From the NCBI GenBank assembly GCA_003833135.1, contig QZLH01000253.1, positions 55,685 to 119,684 of the forward strand: a stretch of 64,000 nucleotides of DNA, in the 5' to 3' direction. The notes beneath the pieces were generated by a model. It was not told the DNA's origin, searched no databases, and worked only from the letters and a program-made list of their open reading frames with translations. Positions 1 to 10,622 of the stretch are shown in pieces. Both the position numbers and the translations under genes were made by a program. The number at the start of each line of letters is the position of its first letter. Position 1 is the stretch's first letter. Source of the DNA: Oehlia diaphana (taxonomy: Eukaryota; Glomeromycota; Glomeromycetes; Glomerales; Glomeraceae).

Positions 1-771
1 TCTTTGATAATTTTATCATTTCATCGGTTATTTAATATAATAAAAATAAAATAATAAAAAAAAAAATAAAAAAAAAAAAAATAAAATTCGTCAAAGAAAA
101 TCGATCATTCTTTTCTTTTTTCTTTTCTATTTTAAGAAATAAGAATACATCAATACATAATACCCTAATTTTTTTACTAATCCCTAAAAATCTAATGCCG
201 ATTAATTTTGGTAAACTATTACCAAATGTTACCAATTTAGCGGAGATCATTGTTTAAAAAATTTAATAATCGAAAATCACAAATCTACAGAAATCGACAT
301 ACAATCACATTCATACCTCTTAATTAGTAAAAATTACTACGGAATGGAACAATAATTCCGAATGAGATTTTTTTTATAGAAATTATGAAAGATATATGAT
401 TATTATTTACTGAGCCATATAATATACTGAGCCATATAATAACGAGGTAGTAATTAATAACGTCAATTAAAAAAATATTAATAACGTTTAATTTTGTAAA
501 GATTCCTTGTATTCAAAAAGTGGTTAGAATTTTTCATAAATGATAATAAAAAACGTTAGTTGTGCGAACAAAGATCATCATATTATTTATTTAATAAAAT
601 AATATAATAAAAGAATAACATTGCTAACTGTGTAAAATATTGTACCATATACATAACATAGACATAATGAATAAACTCTACTCTGAATAATTTTTACAAT
701 AATCTCAAGTCTAATAAAATATCTACCAAAATAACCTCTAATAGATAAAGAACCTCTATGACCACCAATTT
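1..771. other. Intergenic, no gene seen
   Basis: A+T-rich DNA with A-runs near 50-85. The open frames here are short, lysine/phenylalanine-rich and lack a family signature. It includes the 3' flank of the Myb gene. A short direct repeat of about 14 bp (tgagccatataata) occurs twice near 411-441. Confidence 0.5.
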
Positions 772-1713
772 TTAATTTTGATACAATCTTTTTTTTAAAG
801 TTTTCCAACGTACCAAACAAGCATTAGCATTTCTATCTTTTAACGACTGGGAAATTTTTGACCAGGAAGGGCTTGGCATCTCACCTAAAATTTTATCGAT
901 CAAAATTTTATCTTCATCTGGTTGCCATGGACTTTTAACTTTTTTAGTTTCTTTTTTAGAAGATTTTTTAGTTGTTGATTTTTGATTATTTACTGATGAT
1001 TTCTTTTTAGATGATGATTTGAAAGATGGCATCAATTGATCTACATCTTCACTTTCATCATCTGATTCAGTAAAATCGAATACGCCTAAACTTGAATTAC
1101 TCTCATCTTCTTTGCCTTCTTTAAGTTTAACATCTTTATCATCTTTTTTTTTAAGTTTCATATCATTTTCAGATTCTTCCACTTTCTCGACTTTTTTAGT
1201 GGTAGTTTTTTTACGTTTAACGGAAGTTGCAGATTTAGCTGTTGTTTTACGACCTCTTTTTTTTGTTACTTTTGGTTGTTCAATTTCATTAGTAGCTTCA
1301 GGTTGTGTAGATGGAGGAGTTAATGGTGATGTTGATGATGTTGATGATGTTGTTTGTTGTTGTTGTTGTAAGCCGACCGTTTCGGAAGAGATTTTTTGTT
1401 GATCAAGTGAAGTAGCTGATTGTGATGGTGGTGGCGGTGTGATTTGTGTTTCTTTTTTAATTGTCTAAATAAAAAAATAACAATAAACAAACAAACAAAC
1501 AAATATATAATTTAGTAAGATAAGAAAAAACGTTTGGTTTGGTGTAAAGATATCTTTTTAGGAAGTTGATCACAAAAAAAATATATATAGATATATTATT
1601 TGTCTTACTACGTGCTCGACATCTCTCATTTCTTCATCTTGACCATTATTTGTATCATATTCAATAGATTCCATAGATTCTTCTTTCACTTTAGTAGGTG
1701 TATCTTTTCCCAT
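772..1713 (-). CDS. Myb/SANT-like DNA-binding protein with AT-hook
   Basis: Two exons, 1609..1713 and 772..1464, joined by a 144-bp intron with a GTAAGA donor and a TTTAG acceptor, phase 0; 265 aa. Exon 1 begins at ATG 1713 and encodes an acidic N-terminus. Exon 2 encodes a proline/glutamine/serine-threonine-rich linker, an AT-hook-like basic motif (KKRGRK, about residue 103), Lys-rich nuclear-localisation-type stretches, an acidic patch, and a C-terminal Myb/SANT-like repeat (about 213-263) with the spaced tryptophans W-x(22)-W-x(14)-W (starting SPWQPDEDK and ending in VRWKTLKKR). A single Myb repeat at the very C-terminus with basic linkers suggests a nuclear chromatin or DNA-binding protein; the target is unknown. 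Family assignment rests on the Trp spacing and helix pattern, which I see directly; the role is inferred. Confidence 0.82.
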
Positions 1714-2343
1714 CTTGTACAACAAAGAAGCAAAAAAAAAAAAAAAGATAAAATATATACGTATATATATATATATTATAATATATTTATGTTTATGTTT
1801 ATACTTAATATTTATTTATTTATAAAATCTATTTTATCACGGAAAATTTTTTTTTTTGTACGAAAAGAAAAAAAAAAGGTAAAGAAAAGAAAAGAAAAAG
1901 TGAGAGAAGACAAAGTTATTAAAAAAAAAAAAAAAAAAAAATTGATATTTATAATAAAAATTGAAAAACGTCATGATTTAAAAGTTAATATATATCCAAC
2001 TTTCATATGTTTCTTTATTATGAAATTTATATTGATGTAAAACAAGCTCATGATCGATTACGATAAGTAATTTTGTGACGTAATATGTTTTCATGCACGT
2101 ACATCATTTTACACTTTTAGAATAAAAAAAAAAAATTTTAAAAATTTGTTATTATGACACAACTTAAGTTTTGCGCCACATAAAATATTACATTAACGTA
2201 CCTAATAATAATATATTCTAAATATATAATATATTCTAAGTATATATATATATAATATAAATACATGCAATACAATGCAAATGTAATATGCGAAAAATTT
2301 GCTTTCTATTTTCACCGTAGTATTAAATAAACAAATAAATTAA
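1714..2343. other. Intergenic, no gene seen
   Basis: The 5' side of the Myb gene and 3' side of the membrane-protein gene. It holds A-runs (1851-1945), TA-rich stretches around 1755-1780 and 2215-2265, and open frames made only of Lys/Ile/Phe codons. No family signature on either strand. Confidence 0.5.
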
Positions 2344-2868
2344 TTAATAATCTAATTCCAAATTGATATTTTTTTCTTCGGGATTCTTTGATGGAAAGAT
2401 CATTTCCCAATACGTTTCAGGTACGCTAATAGCAACTCTATTACAAAATTCTATTCCACATTCAAGACCACCATACATTGTCATAACAACAGCACCAACA
2501 GAAGCGATTACTACTGTAAACATAAATATTAAATCGCCCACTAATACTAATATAGGTAATAGAATTGAACCAGTGACTAATGTAGAAAATGCTGTAAATG
2601 ATTGATATGTTGGTCTCAATAATCCATTTTTATAAAATTGTCTATATAATTGATATTCAAATTTACAAATGATTGGTACGTAAAGAATTGTAAAAGTACA
2701 TATAGATGATGGAATTGCAGTTGATGCATAATATGGTAAAATTGCTAAAGCTGAGAGTAATCTTTGTGGTCGTAATTTTTCAATCGACGTTTTATAATCT
2801 GTTGTTAATTTTTGAAATCTGGCTGGGACAAGTGCTGAAAGTGATTGATAGGCTGTAGATAAAGACAT
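2344..2868 (-). CDS. Small multi-pass membrane protein, unknown function
   Basis: A single-exon ORF of 174 aa from ATG 2868 to TAA at 2344. After a polar N-terminus of about 35 residues there are three hydrophobic stretches at roughly 37-68, 92-114 and 112-136, then an amphipathic segment and an acidic tail ending ELDY. There is no obvious cleaved signal peptide and no catalytic motif. Codon use is less A+T-extreme than the flanks and the frame has no low-complexity inflation, which supports a real gene. The tandem hydrophobic stretches with short polar loops recall hairpin proteins of lipid droplets or ER (promethin/LDAF1-type), but that is only a shape resemblance. Confidence 0.65.
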   Translation of the reverse strand: MSLSTAYQSLSALVPARFQKLTTDYKTSIEKLRPQRLLSALAILPYYASTAIPSSICTFTILYVPIICKFEYQLYRQFYKNGLLRPTYQSFTAFSTLVTGSILLPILVLVGDLIFMFTVVIASVGAVVMTMYGGLECGIEFCNRVAISVPETYWEMIFPSKNPEEKNINLELDY

Positions 2869-4425
2869 AATCTAAAAGAAAAAAAAAATTATGTTTAAGG
2901 TTAACGAGAAGAAGTAATACAAAATTAAAGCTATTATTATATTATCCAAAAATTGCCAAAAACTTACGATTTTTAAGCGTAAAAATTTTCGAGTAAAAAA
3001 ATTATTTTGTAAAAGAAATAAAAAGAAATTTTTTGATTTATATATAAATTTTTTTTTGTACTTTGAAAAAAGTCCGCTTAGTAAAAAAAAAACTGAAAAG
3101 ATGGAAGATTTCAATCTTTATATAAACGAAATCTGTAAACAAAAATGACTCATTGAAATCGATCTACCACGCCACATTAAAATATGATCACGAGGTTAAT
3201 AATATTTTTATGATGAGTGACATTAGTAACATTACTTCCGACGTGCATTAGTAATATGCATGGAATTAAATTTTCACCTTTTAAGGAAAACAGTTCATTT
3301 AATCAATAGGTTATATGACGTAATTTAGTGGTTATATTAAGGGAGAAACCGGAAGATTTAATGTTTATTTTTATTTCTGTCTAACGAGAAACATTCGATT
3401 TTACTTTATGTGAGGAGTCGTTAAAGTAATAAATTATCCATTAAAAACATTAAAAATTATGCAATAATCACCGTTTATTGTTTATCATTAGGTTATTGTG
3501 AAAACTAGTGTATCATACTAATTCTTATTTAGAATATACTAATATAGGATGATCCCAACAAATTAAACTAGAGTTACAAATAGTTACAAATACCAGGTCA
3601 TATGAACAATATTCATTATTATTGATTTACCTATTCCGTACTTTAGGCTCGATAACGTGACCAATTTTTGCATTTTTATTCCTGAAACATTATTACTAAT
3701 TTCGTAGAAACGTAAAACTTTTAAAAAGTCCCTTGTTGTTTCAATTCCAACATATCTGACATATCTCTCATGATTTCTTATTTATAGTGGAATCGGTATA
3801 TTGGATTTATTTTTACAAAGAATTCTAGAAATCCCTCGGTATATATCGAACTGAGCTAAACGAAAAAAAAAAATCAGGTAATTTAACCTCACCCAATTTC
3901 CTTGAGAATAATCGCCATTGATTGATTACTTTTCCAGGAAGGTTTCGGTAATAAAAACGAATAATTTCAAAATTATAACATAATGACAGCATCCATGCAT
4001 AGTATTTAGTAAAAGGAAAATATTGTCCATTTGAGGTGATCTTCACACATAATAATATAATACAGTATATAGGGCGTTTTTTTACTTAACTCTCTCTAGG
4101 ATAGGCCTGTTCATCGTAATTATATTAGATAAATCACGAGGTTAGTCTCGTGTACTGGCCCCCTTTTTTTACTCACGACGATATATCTGAATAACGAAAT
4201 TTAATATATCGCTAAAATAATAAAAATAATAGTACAGTATATGTTTATATGTGAAAATAGATTTTGTGTATTAATAATTTAAAGTGCACAATAAATTAAA
4301 AATAAATGACATAGAATATAATTAATATTAACTGCGTAAATACTTAACGTTTATTCTACGGCGCAGCAGTGAAAATCATTATTATAAGGTGAATGCAGAA
4401 TAGCTCACGATTTCGACCATAAAAT
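2869..4425. other. Intergenic, no gene seen
   Basis: Upstream of the 174-aa membrane protein. Short open frames on the minus strand at 2872-3114 and 3825-4046 have no start context, no family motif and composition like the flanks. I see no RNA gene or clear terminal-repeat element here. Confidence 0.45.
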
Positions 4426-4426
4426 C

Positions 4427-4534
4427 CTATAAAAAATTTTCTGGGAAAAAATTCCGATAAATGATCATTTTTTTTTAGTTTTTATTTCAAAAAAATTCCG
4501 ATATGTAATCAATTTTCTAAAAAATTTTTTATAG
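4427..4534. mobile_element. Small MITE-like inverted-repeat element (CTATAAAAAATTTT ends)
   Basis: The left end reads CTATAAAAAATTTT and the right end is its reverse complement, allowing one extra T, in a unit of about 108 bp with A/T-rich inside and repeated aattccgata-type words. No target duplication is certain. The ends resemble those of the 185-bp element at 29272-29456 (CCCTRTAAAAAA), suggesting one family. Confidence 0.45.
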
Positions 4535-5400
4535 TGAAACTTTCTTATATAACATTGATAGGCTTTTTTAAATAGGGATTCATTCCGTGAGCATATCAAT
4601 AAATAAATTGAATAATTATCAGAAAATTTTAATTGTTCAATTTATCAATATCAAAATCAGAGACACTCGATACATTCGCCAAAATTCGATAAAGCTCCGT
4701 GAATTATGTGATCGATTTGCAAAATTATCACCAAAAGGTCTTGTTGATAAAAAAAATGATTTTGACCAGGGAAGGAATATAAAGAACGGGTTAATGCAAA
4801 TAAGAAAATGCGCTATGAGATCGAGGATCTAAAGATGCAGGTGCCGAATAAGATAAAAAATATATCGACACTGGTTTCGAAAACAATTGTGTTATTTTTA
4901 TTTTGTCATGAATTATTCTCGGTAAGGAATTAACATGACGGATGTCTCGCATTTAGGGATAGAGAAAGTTCGGGTTGAACGACTTGAGTCGGTTCGTTCC
5001 GTTCAGTTTGGTACATTTGGTTCCAAATAAAATTTGATATATACTGATTCGGGTCTGAACCGAAGCGACAAAAACCGATTACTTGTTTTCGATTTGACTG
5101 CTCAACTCGATTTTTCAATAGTATAGGTACCGAACCATCCCTACTACCCCCTGCATGTTATGAAATTTGACGCAATATAACTTTTTAACCCATCTTTATC
5201 AACATCAAATAACTTTAAATGCTGACTAATTTATAACAATTAATTTTTACTATAAAAACAAAAAAAAAGTCTAAATTCTGCTTTATAATGGTCGCATTTC
5301 ATTTCACCGACAATAAATTATCTCACCGACAGACGTTTCCGACAGGATCATTTTGCAGACAAATGTTTCCCAACAGTCATCTCACCGAAAAGGGAATTTA

Positions 5401-5456
5401 GGATTAGAGTTAGAGTTAGGTAAGTAAATTAGAGTTAGGATTAGAGTTAGGCTAGG
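5401..5456. repeat. Degenerate TTAGG/TTAGAG telomere-like repeats
   Basis: About nine interspersed copies of TTAGAG, TTAGG and TTAGGA-like units lie directly at the 3' end of the Sel1 gene remnant. They are imperfect and interstitial, and they supply the stop codon of the pre-insertion Sel1 reading frame (TAA on the minus strand at 5447-5449). Confidence 0.5.
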
Positions 5457-5532
5457 ATAAATGCTTTAATTTCATCATCTTCAGTCCCTGTTCCGTTTTC
5501 ATAATACCATCCAAGATTGTATATCGAGTCAA
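5447..5532 (-). pseudogene. Detached last Sel1 repeat of the interrupted gene
   Basis: Read on the minus strand from 5532, this piece encodes one further Sel1 repeat (IDSIYNLGWYYENGTGT... then DEIKAF) followed by a stop. It is in exactly the frame that the main Sel1 ORF would reach if the 370-bp element between 5535 and 5904 and one TA copy were absent. It therefore looks like the severed 3' end of the neighbouring gene and not an independent copy. Confidence 0.75.
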
Positions 5533-5534
5533 TA

Positions 5535-5904
5535 CTTTATTATCAATGTAGACTTTTTGATAACCATATAAAAACCCTACATAAGTATGTTATAAAATTC
5601 ATGAGCGTCAACCTGCTATTATAGTGGTAAAAAAAATATATTAAAACACTATGTCATGTATTATAACATGAATTTTACAATTATTTTTATATGATTATGA
5701 CGTGATTTATTTCGCATTACAATAGAAATATTATATATAATTACAACATCAATGTTTTATATTTATAACATGTATATTATTATTAGTATTATAAGTAATA
5801 CTTATATTAATAAAATAATTCTTATGTATATGTCAACATTATGATTACATGGATGGTATAATGATTGTAAAATCATGCTAAAAAAATTGATCTTGACAGT
5901 AAAG
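5535..5904. mobile_element. TA-flanked MITE (Tc1/mariner-like) inserted in Sel1 gene
   Basis: 370 bp flanked by TA on both sides (5533-5534 and 5905-5906). Terminal inverted repeats of about 24 bp are imperfect: CTTTATTATCAATG at the left, and CTTTACTGTCAAGA at the right when reverse-complemented, both running into a T-run. The interior is A+T-rich, full of short palindromes and non-coding. Taking out the element and one TA rebuilds a Sel1 codon series (G-H-I-D-S-I) across the junction, so the insertion boundaries are unusually well fixed. The element supplies the present stop codon of the Sel1 protein. Confidence 0.8.
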
Positions 5905-7627
5905 TATGTCCCCTTTTAGCTGCTTCATTATATAATTCAAATGCTTTAATTTCATTTTTTTCGGTTCCTATTCCATGATCATAACAATAACCAAGTTGAG
6001 AAATAGAATTAATGTGTCCTCTCTCAGCCACTTCCTTATATAATTCAAATGCTTTTGTTTCATTTTTTTCAGTCCCGATACCATTTTGATAACACAAACC
6101 AATACTGTAAATCGAATCAATGTGTCCTTTTTTAGCTGCTTCATTATAAAATTCAAATGCTTTAATTACATTTTTTTCAATTCCTATTCCATAAAAATAA
6201 CAATATCCAAGATTATGTGATGAACTAGGATCACCTTTTTCAGCTGCTTCTTTATATAATTCAAATGCTTTAATTTCATTTTTTTCGGTTCCTATTCCAT
6301 GCTGATAACAATATCCAAGATTAGACATTGAAGCAATATGTTCCTTTTCAGCCGTTGCTTTATATACTTCAAATGCTTTAATTATGTCTTTTTCGGTTCC
6401 TATTCCATTTTCATAACAACTTCCAAGATTAAAAATTGAGTTAACATGACCTTTATTGGCTGCTTCTCGGTATAATTCAAGTGCTTTAATTTCATCCTTT
6501 CCAGTCCCTATTCCAAATTGATAACAATATCCGAGATTATGTATTGAATCAAGATGTCCTCTTTTAGCTGCTTCTTTATACAAATCAAATGCTTTAATTT
6601 CATTTCTTTCGGTACCTATTCCAAGTTGATAATAAATCCCAAGATTAAATATTGATTTAATGTGACCCTTTTGAGCCGCCATTTTATAAAATTCAAATGC
6701 TTTATTTTCATTTTTTTCAGTTCCTATCCCATAATCATAACAAATACCAAGTTGATAAATAGAATTAATGTGTCCTTTCTCAGCCGCTTCTTTATATAAT
6801 TCAAATGCTTTTGTTTCATTATTATCAGTATCTATTTCATTTTGATAAAAATTCCCAAAATCATTTATTGAAATATTATCGCCTTTATTAGCATTTTTTT
6901 CGTCTCTTATCCAAAGTTGATAACAGTTTTCATCATGGCATGTATTAATATTTAAAGATCTTAATTGGTCACTATTCTCATTCATTTGCATTTTTATCTG
7001 TTCTCCATTTGGTAGCTTAAAGGATGGCTGAAGGTGTTTAAAAAATTGAATAACAAGTGGATTATCAACAAAAGAAGAGGGAATTTCAGCTGAAGATAAT
7101 GCTTTAGCTAATAGAGATTCAAGAAATTTTTGCTCATCTTCACTCATATGATCATTAATATTATCAATTGTTGATGTGGTATTTTGTATATTAGATTGTA
7201 ATTTTGCATTATTACTAGACGCTTCTAGACAATTTTCAATATGGACTTGCATTCGTTGAGGAACAGCTCTTTGAAAAGCTTTCGAACAGTATTTACATTG
7301 TACAAGAGGGTGTGAATCATCATATTTACCAATTACGTTAAAGTTTTCCCAAACAGGTTTCTTTTTTCTTAACATTTCTTCATTCGTATGGTCAATGGGG
7401 TCAATTATAATTATTGATGTAGCATTCTTTTGTACTAATTGTGATTTTGAATTAATTGGTGCTTTAGGACATTTTTCGTCAAGATGTGTTTGCATTCGTT
7501 CAGGAACAGCTCTTTGAAAAGCTTTCGAACAGTATTTACATTGTACAAGAGGGTGTGAATCATTATTTTTATTTCCGCTATTAAAATGTTCCCAAACAGG
7601 TCCTTTTTTTCTCTCTTTTCTTATCAT
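5873..7627 (-). CDS. Two BED zinc fingers plus Sel1-repeat protein (3' end altered by MITE)
   Basis: A single-exon ORF of 584 aa from ATG 7627 (MIRKERKKGPVW); codons further upstream lack an ATG. Two BED-type fingers lie at about 7-50 and 92-135 (W-x-x-F ... C-K-Y-C ... R-M-Q-x-H ... C/H). A segment at about 165-215 (ALSSAEIPSSFVDNPLVIQFF, then PSFKLPN) matches the start of hAT transposase cores, so the N-terminal half appears transposase-derived. From about residue 275 to the end there are eight complete 36-residue Sel1-like repeats (core GHINSIYQLG.CY..GIGTEKNE.KAFELYKEAAEK), plus partial ones at both edges. Sel1 repeats form alpha-solenoids for protein binding. The last 9 residues come from an inserted MITE that truncates the array by about one repeat. 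No catalytic domain is visible. Confidence 0.85.
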   Translation of the reverse strand: MIRKERKKGPVWEHFNSGNKNNDSHPLVQCKYCSKAFQRAVPERMQTHLDEKCPKAPINSKSQLVQKNATSIIIIDPIDHTNEEMLRKKKPVWENFNVIGKYDDSHPLVQCKYCSKAFQRAVPQRMQVHIENCLEASSNNAKLQSNIQNTTSTIDNINDHMSEDEQKFLESLLAKALSSAEIPSSFVDNPLVIQFFKHLQPSFKLPNGEQIKMQMNENSDQLRSLNINTCHDENCYQLWIRDEKNANKGDNISINDFGNFYQNEIDTDNNETKAFELYKEAAEKGHINSIYQLGICYDYGIGTEKNENKAFEFYKMAAQKGHIKSIFNLGIYYQLGIGTERNEIKAFDLYKEAAKRGHLDSIHNLGYCYQFGIGTGKDEIKALELYREAANKGHVNSIFNLGSCYENGIGTEKDIIKAFEVYKATAEKEHIASMSNLGYCYQHGIGTEKNEIKAFELYKEAAEKGDPSSSHNLGYCYFYGIGIEKNVIKAFEFYNEAAKKGHIDSIYSIGLCYQNGIGTEKNETKAFELYKEVAERGHINSISQLGYCYDHGIGTEKNEIKAFELYNEAAKRGHTLLSRSIFLA

Positions 7628-8177
7628 TTGGTAGGTTATATGTAAGAAAATAATTGTTTCTAGCAAAAAATAAAGAGCAATTAAGCTGCGGCAATAAAAA
7701 AAATTGGCAAGTTAAAAATTAATTAAAAAGATTTTAATAGGTAACAAGTACTAAAAAAAAAAGAAAAGGTCAATTTTAGTACTCTTTTTATATATTATTT
7801 AATTTCCTTATTTGTTGATTTTAATTTACGTAAAATTTTTATAATTTAATTGGTTAATTAACTCCGCTTGTTAACTAGATAAATTTTAAATTAATTCATT
7901 TGTAAACAATGTTACACGTCATTTTTGTTTGTGATAATTAAAGTTTATGATGATAAATCTTCGTTGAATTTTGTAATGTGGAACAATAAGCTTTACTGTA
8001 TATTAATTTATTATCAATAATTTAACCAGTCAAATTAAACTTGTTAATTTATCCGATTAAACATGACAAAAGACTATAATATTTATATATCGAAATTTTA
8101 ACGGAGAAAATATAATTTTAAATTACAAATATAATTTTTTTTACATAAAAGTTTTTTGTGTTAAATATAAATTGAAG
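7628..8177. other. Intergenic, no gene seen
   Basis: 5' flank of the Sel1 gene. It contains several GTTAATTAAC / TTAACCAG words like those inside the 784-bp tandem duplication downstream, including a short stretch near 7960 (aatgtggaaca) matching that repeat in reverse orientation. Confidence 0.4.
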
Positions 8178-8259
8178 CTTAATTCTGGCCGAAATTTAAA
8201 TTTAAAATTTTGAGTAATGCATTAATTCTGGTCAAATTATAATGCCGGCCAGAATTAAG
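8178..8259. mobile_element. 82-bp foldback with GGCCAGAATTAAG ends
   Basis: The left end is CTTAATTCTGGCC and the right end GGCCAGAATTAAG, a perfect 13-bp inverted repeat. An internal aattctggtc copy is also present. The same GGCCAGAATTA word recurs at 26480-26530 and inside the foldback at 27524-27635, so it is probably the terminal motif of a dispersed element family. Confidence 0.5.
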
Positions 8260-8268
8260 TTTGAGTTA

Positions 8269-9770
8269 CTAAACGGTTAGATTTTTTAGACTGGTTTCGT
8301 CAAAATGTTATTGCACAAATCTACGGTTACATTATTTATATGCTATTAAATATATAAATACATGTATTTCATATAAATATTTAGTATTTAAAATTAAAAA
8401 AAATTGGTTAATTAACCAGTTAACCATATCACAAGTTAACCGTTAAATTAACTAGTTAATTAACTGGTTGTGACATTGGCTAACCGATTATAACTGGTAA
8501 AGGGTTTTTATACCGTTCTATGTTCCACAATGAAATTCGATATACCAAACTCATAAAATATTTTATTATAACGAAATTTTAAAAGTAGTAATCATGTCAT
8601 GAAAAAAATTGTTAATCTGGATTTCGTCAGTGTCACAAAAAAAATATGACCACAGTCTACGTATATCTAAGTTTTAGTAACAAGTTGAAAAGAAATACGA
8701 ATTTTAAGTTTATAAATACGTATTTTTTTTGTATGAATATTCATTTACTAGTATTTTCCTAGCTATAGCCTAGATGTATTATTATATACTGACTTTAATT
8801 TACACTGACTTTAATTTCAAAAAATTTTCATTCGTATTCAAGGCTTTATTTAGTAATAAGCTTGATCTGTTCCCTCCGATCTCGGTCACATCTAAAATGA
8901 ACTTATAACAATCAAATTTGACGCAGAAAAAACAAATTTGAAATAATAAGCGCTAGTTATTTTATCTATTTAAAATAAACCGTACGGCACGAACCAATCA
9001 TGTATTTTTTAAATAATAAAATTTTATAAATTTAAAGAACAAAATTAAGTTATTAAACGGTTAGATTTTTTGGACTGGTTTCGTCAAAATGTTATTGCAC
9101 AAATCTACGGTTACATTATTTATATGCTATTATGCTATTAAATATATAAATACATGTATTTCATATAAATATTTAGTATTTAAATTGAAAAAAAATTGGT
9201 TAATTAACCAGTTAACCATATCACAAGTTAACCGTTAAATTAACTAGTTAATTAGTAACTGATTATGACATTGGCTAGCCGGTTAAGGCCGTTCTATGTT
9301 CCACAATGTAATTCGATATACCACGTTTTATTAATTATTACGTTATCAGTGTCACAAAAAAAAATATGACCACAGTCTGTTTTAGCAACAAGTTGAAAGA
9401 AATACGAATTTTAAATACGTATTTTTTTTTTATATGAATATTCATTTACTATTTTCCTAGCTATAGCCTAGATGTATTGTTATACACTGATTTTAATTTG
9501 CACTGACTTTAATTTCAAAAAATTTTCATTCGTATTCAAGGCTTTATTTAGTAATAAGCTTGATGCGTTCCCTCCGATCTCGGTCACATCTAAAAACGGT
9601 CTTGTGAACTACCTCGGTCTTATACCAATCAAATTTTGACGCAGAAAAACAAATTTGAAAATAATAAGCGCTAGTTATTTTCTATCTATTTACAAATAAA
9701 CCGTACGGCACGAACCATGTATTTTTTTAAATAATGAATTTTATAAATAAAAAAAACAAAATTTAAAATG
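8269..9770. repeat. 784-bp tandem direct duplication
   Basis: Copy A (about 8269-9052) and copy B (about 9053-9770) share long near-identical blocks, for example aaacggttagattttttgga near 8271 and 9055, and ccgtacggcacgaacca near 8979 and 9698. Copy B has several small deletions. Each copy contains a cluster of palindromic GGTTAATTAACC / AACTAGTTAATT words and a block ending gttccctccgatctcggtcacatctaaaa. No ORF. This may be a tandemly duplicated non-autonomous element. Confidence 0.8.
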
Positions 9771-10622
9771 ATTTAATCATGACGGATTTATGAAATACCT
9801 AAATTTGTCCGTCATGTCAAATTAAATAAATATTTGACATTCTTTTAGTCACCAAATTTCCCAAATTTATTAAAAATGAAAAAAAATTCTTTGTACCCCA
9901 AATCTTGCGTCTAACCAATTTTTCCAGTGTTAAAGGTGCGTCATAATTTGACATTTTTTAGGAAAAAAGCTTAACTGTTAATGTTTCTGTAAGTCGCAGC
10001 AAGGTTTTTGCCAAATTTCATAAATCCGCCGCAATGTCTAAAATAAATACTATTAATATAAATTAAACTAATATAAGACAACATGGTACAGCATCGATGT
10101 TCTAAGCATGGCCAGCGTGTAAATTAATCTTAGGTTACACACTTTATAAAGATAAATGATTGGTTGCACGTGATCAAATTTCTTTACCAGAGTGCGCTCT
10201 TTAATTCAAAATTAGGTTTCATAAATATGGTACAGGTGCTTTTATAATATCATTGGGTTTAATATGTATCATATCCTCTTTTACTAAAAAAATGAACAGT
10301 TGTATTAATTAAATTTATTCCGTACATCACTACGACCAACACGCGTTAGATATATATGTAATTAGCTACAGTAAATAATTTTTTTTTACTTTCATTTTAT
10401 GAACAAAATTGCATCATTAATATATATCTAATTAATTCTGAGTTATATATTGTAAAATTAATTCATATTTGTGAAATTATGCCTTTTAAAAAATAGAGTT
10501 GACAGACACACAAGCACCATAACGATAACGTTAGAACGGTAGAAGTAATTTTCATATTAAGAAAGGTAATCTTTAAATAACTACAATTGAAACTATTTAC
10601 TACAAATATAGTATTAATTATA
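9771..10622. other. Intergenic, no gene seen
   Basis: 3' flank of the F-box gene. I see no terminal-repeat element and no protein motif. Confidence 0.4.

Noticed and set aside
1320..1502. His-rich minus-strand frame overlapping the Myb gene
   Set aside because: It is the CAT/CAA-rich Myb exon read out of frame; the phase-0 spliced Myb frame explains the region.
4587..4832. 81-codon plus-strand frame with ELCDRFAKLSPKGLVDKK
   Set aside because: Somewhat protein-like, but no start context, family signature, or continuation in any frame; too short to call.
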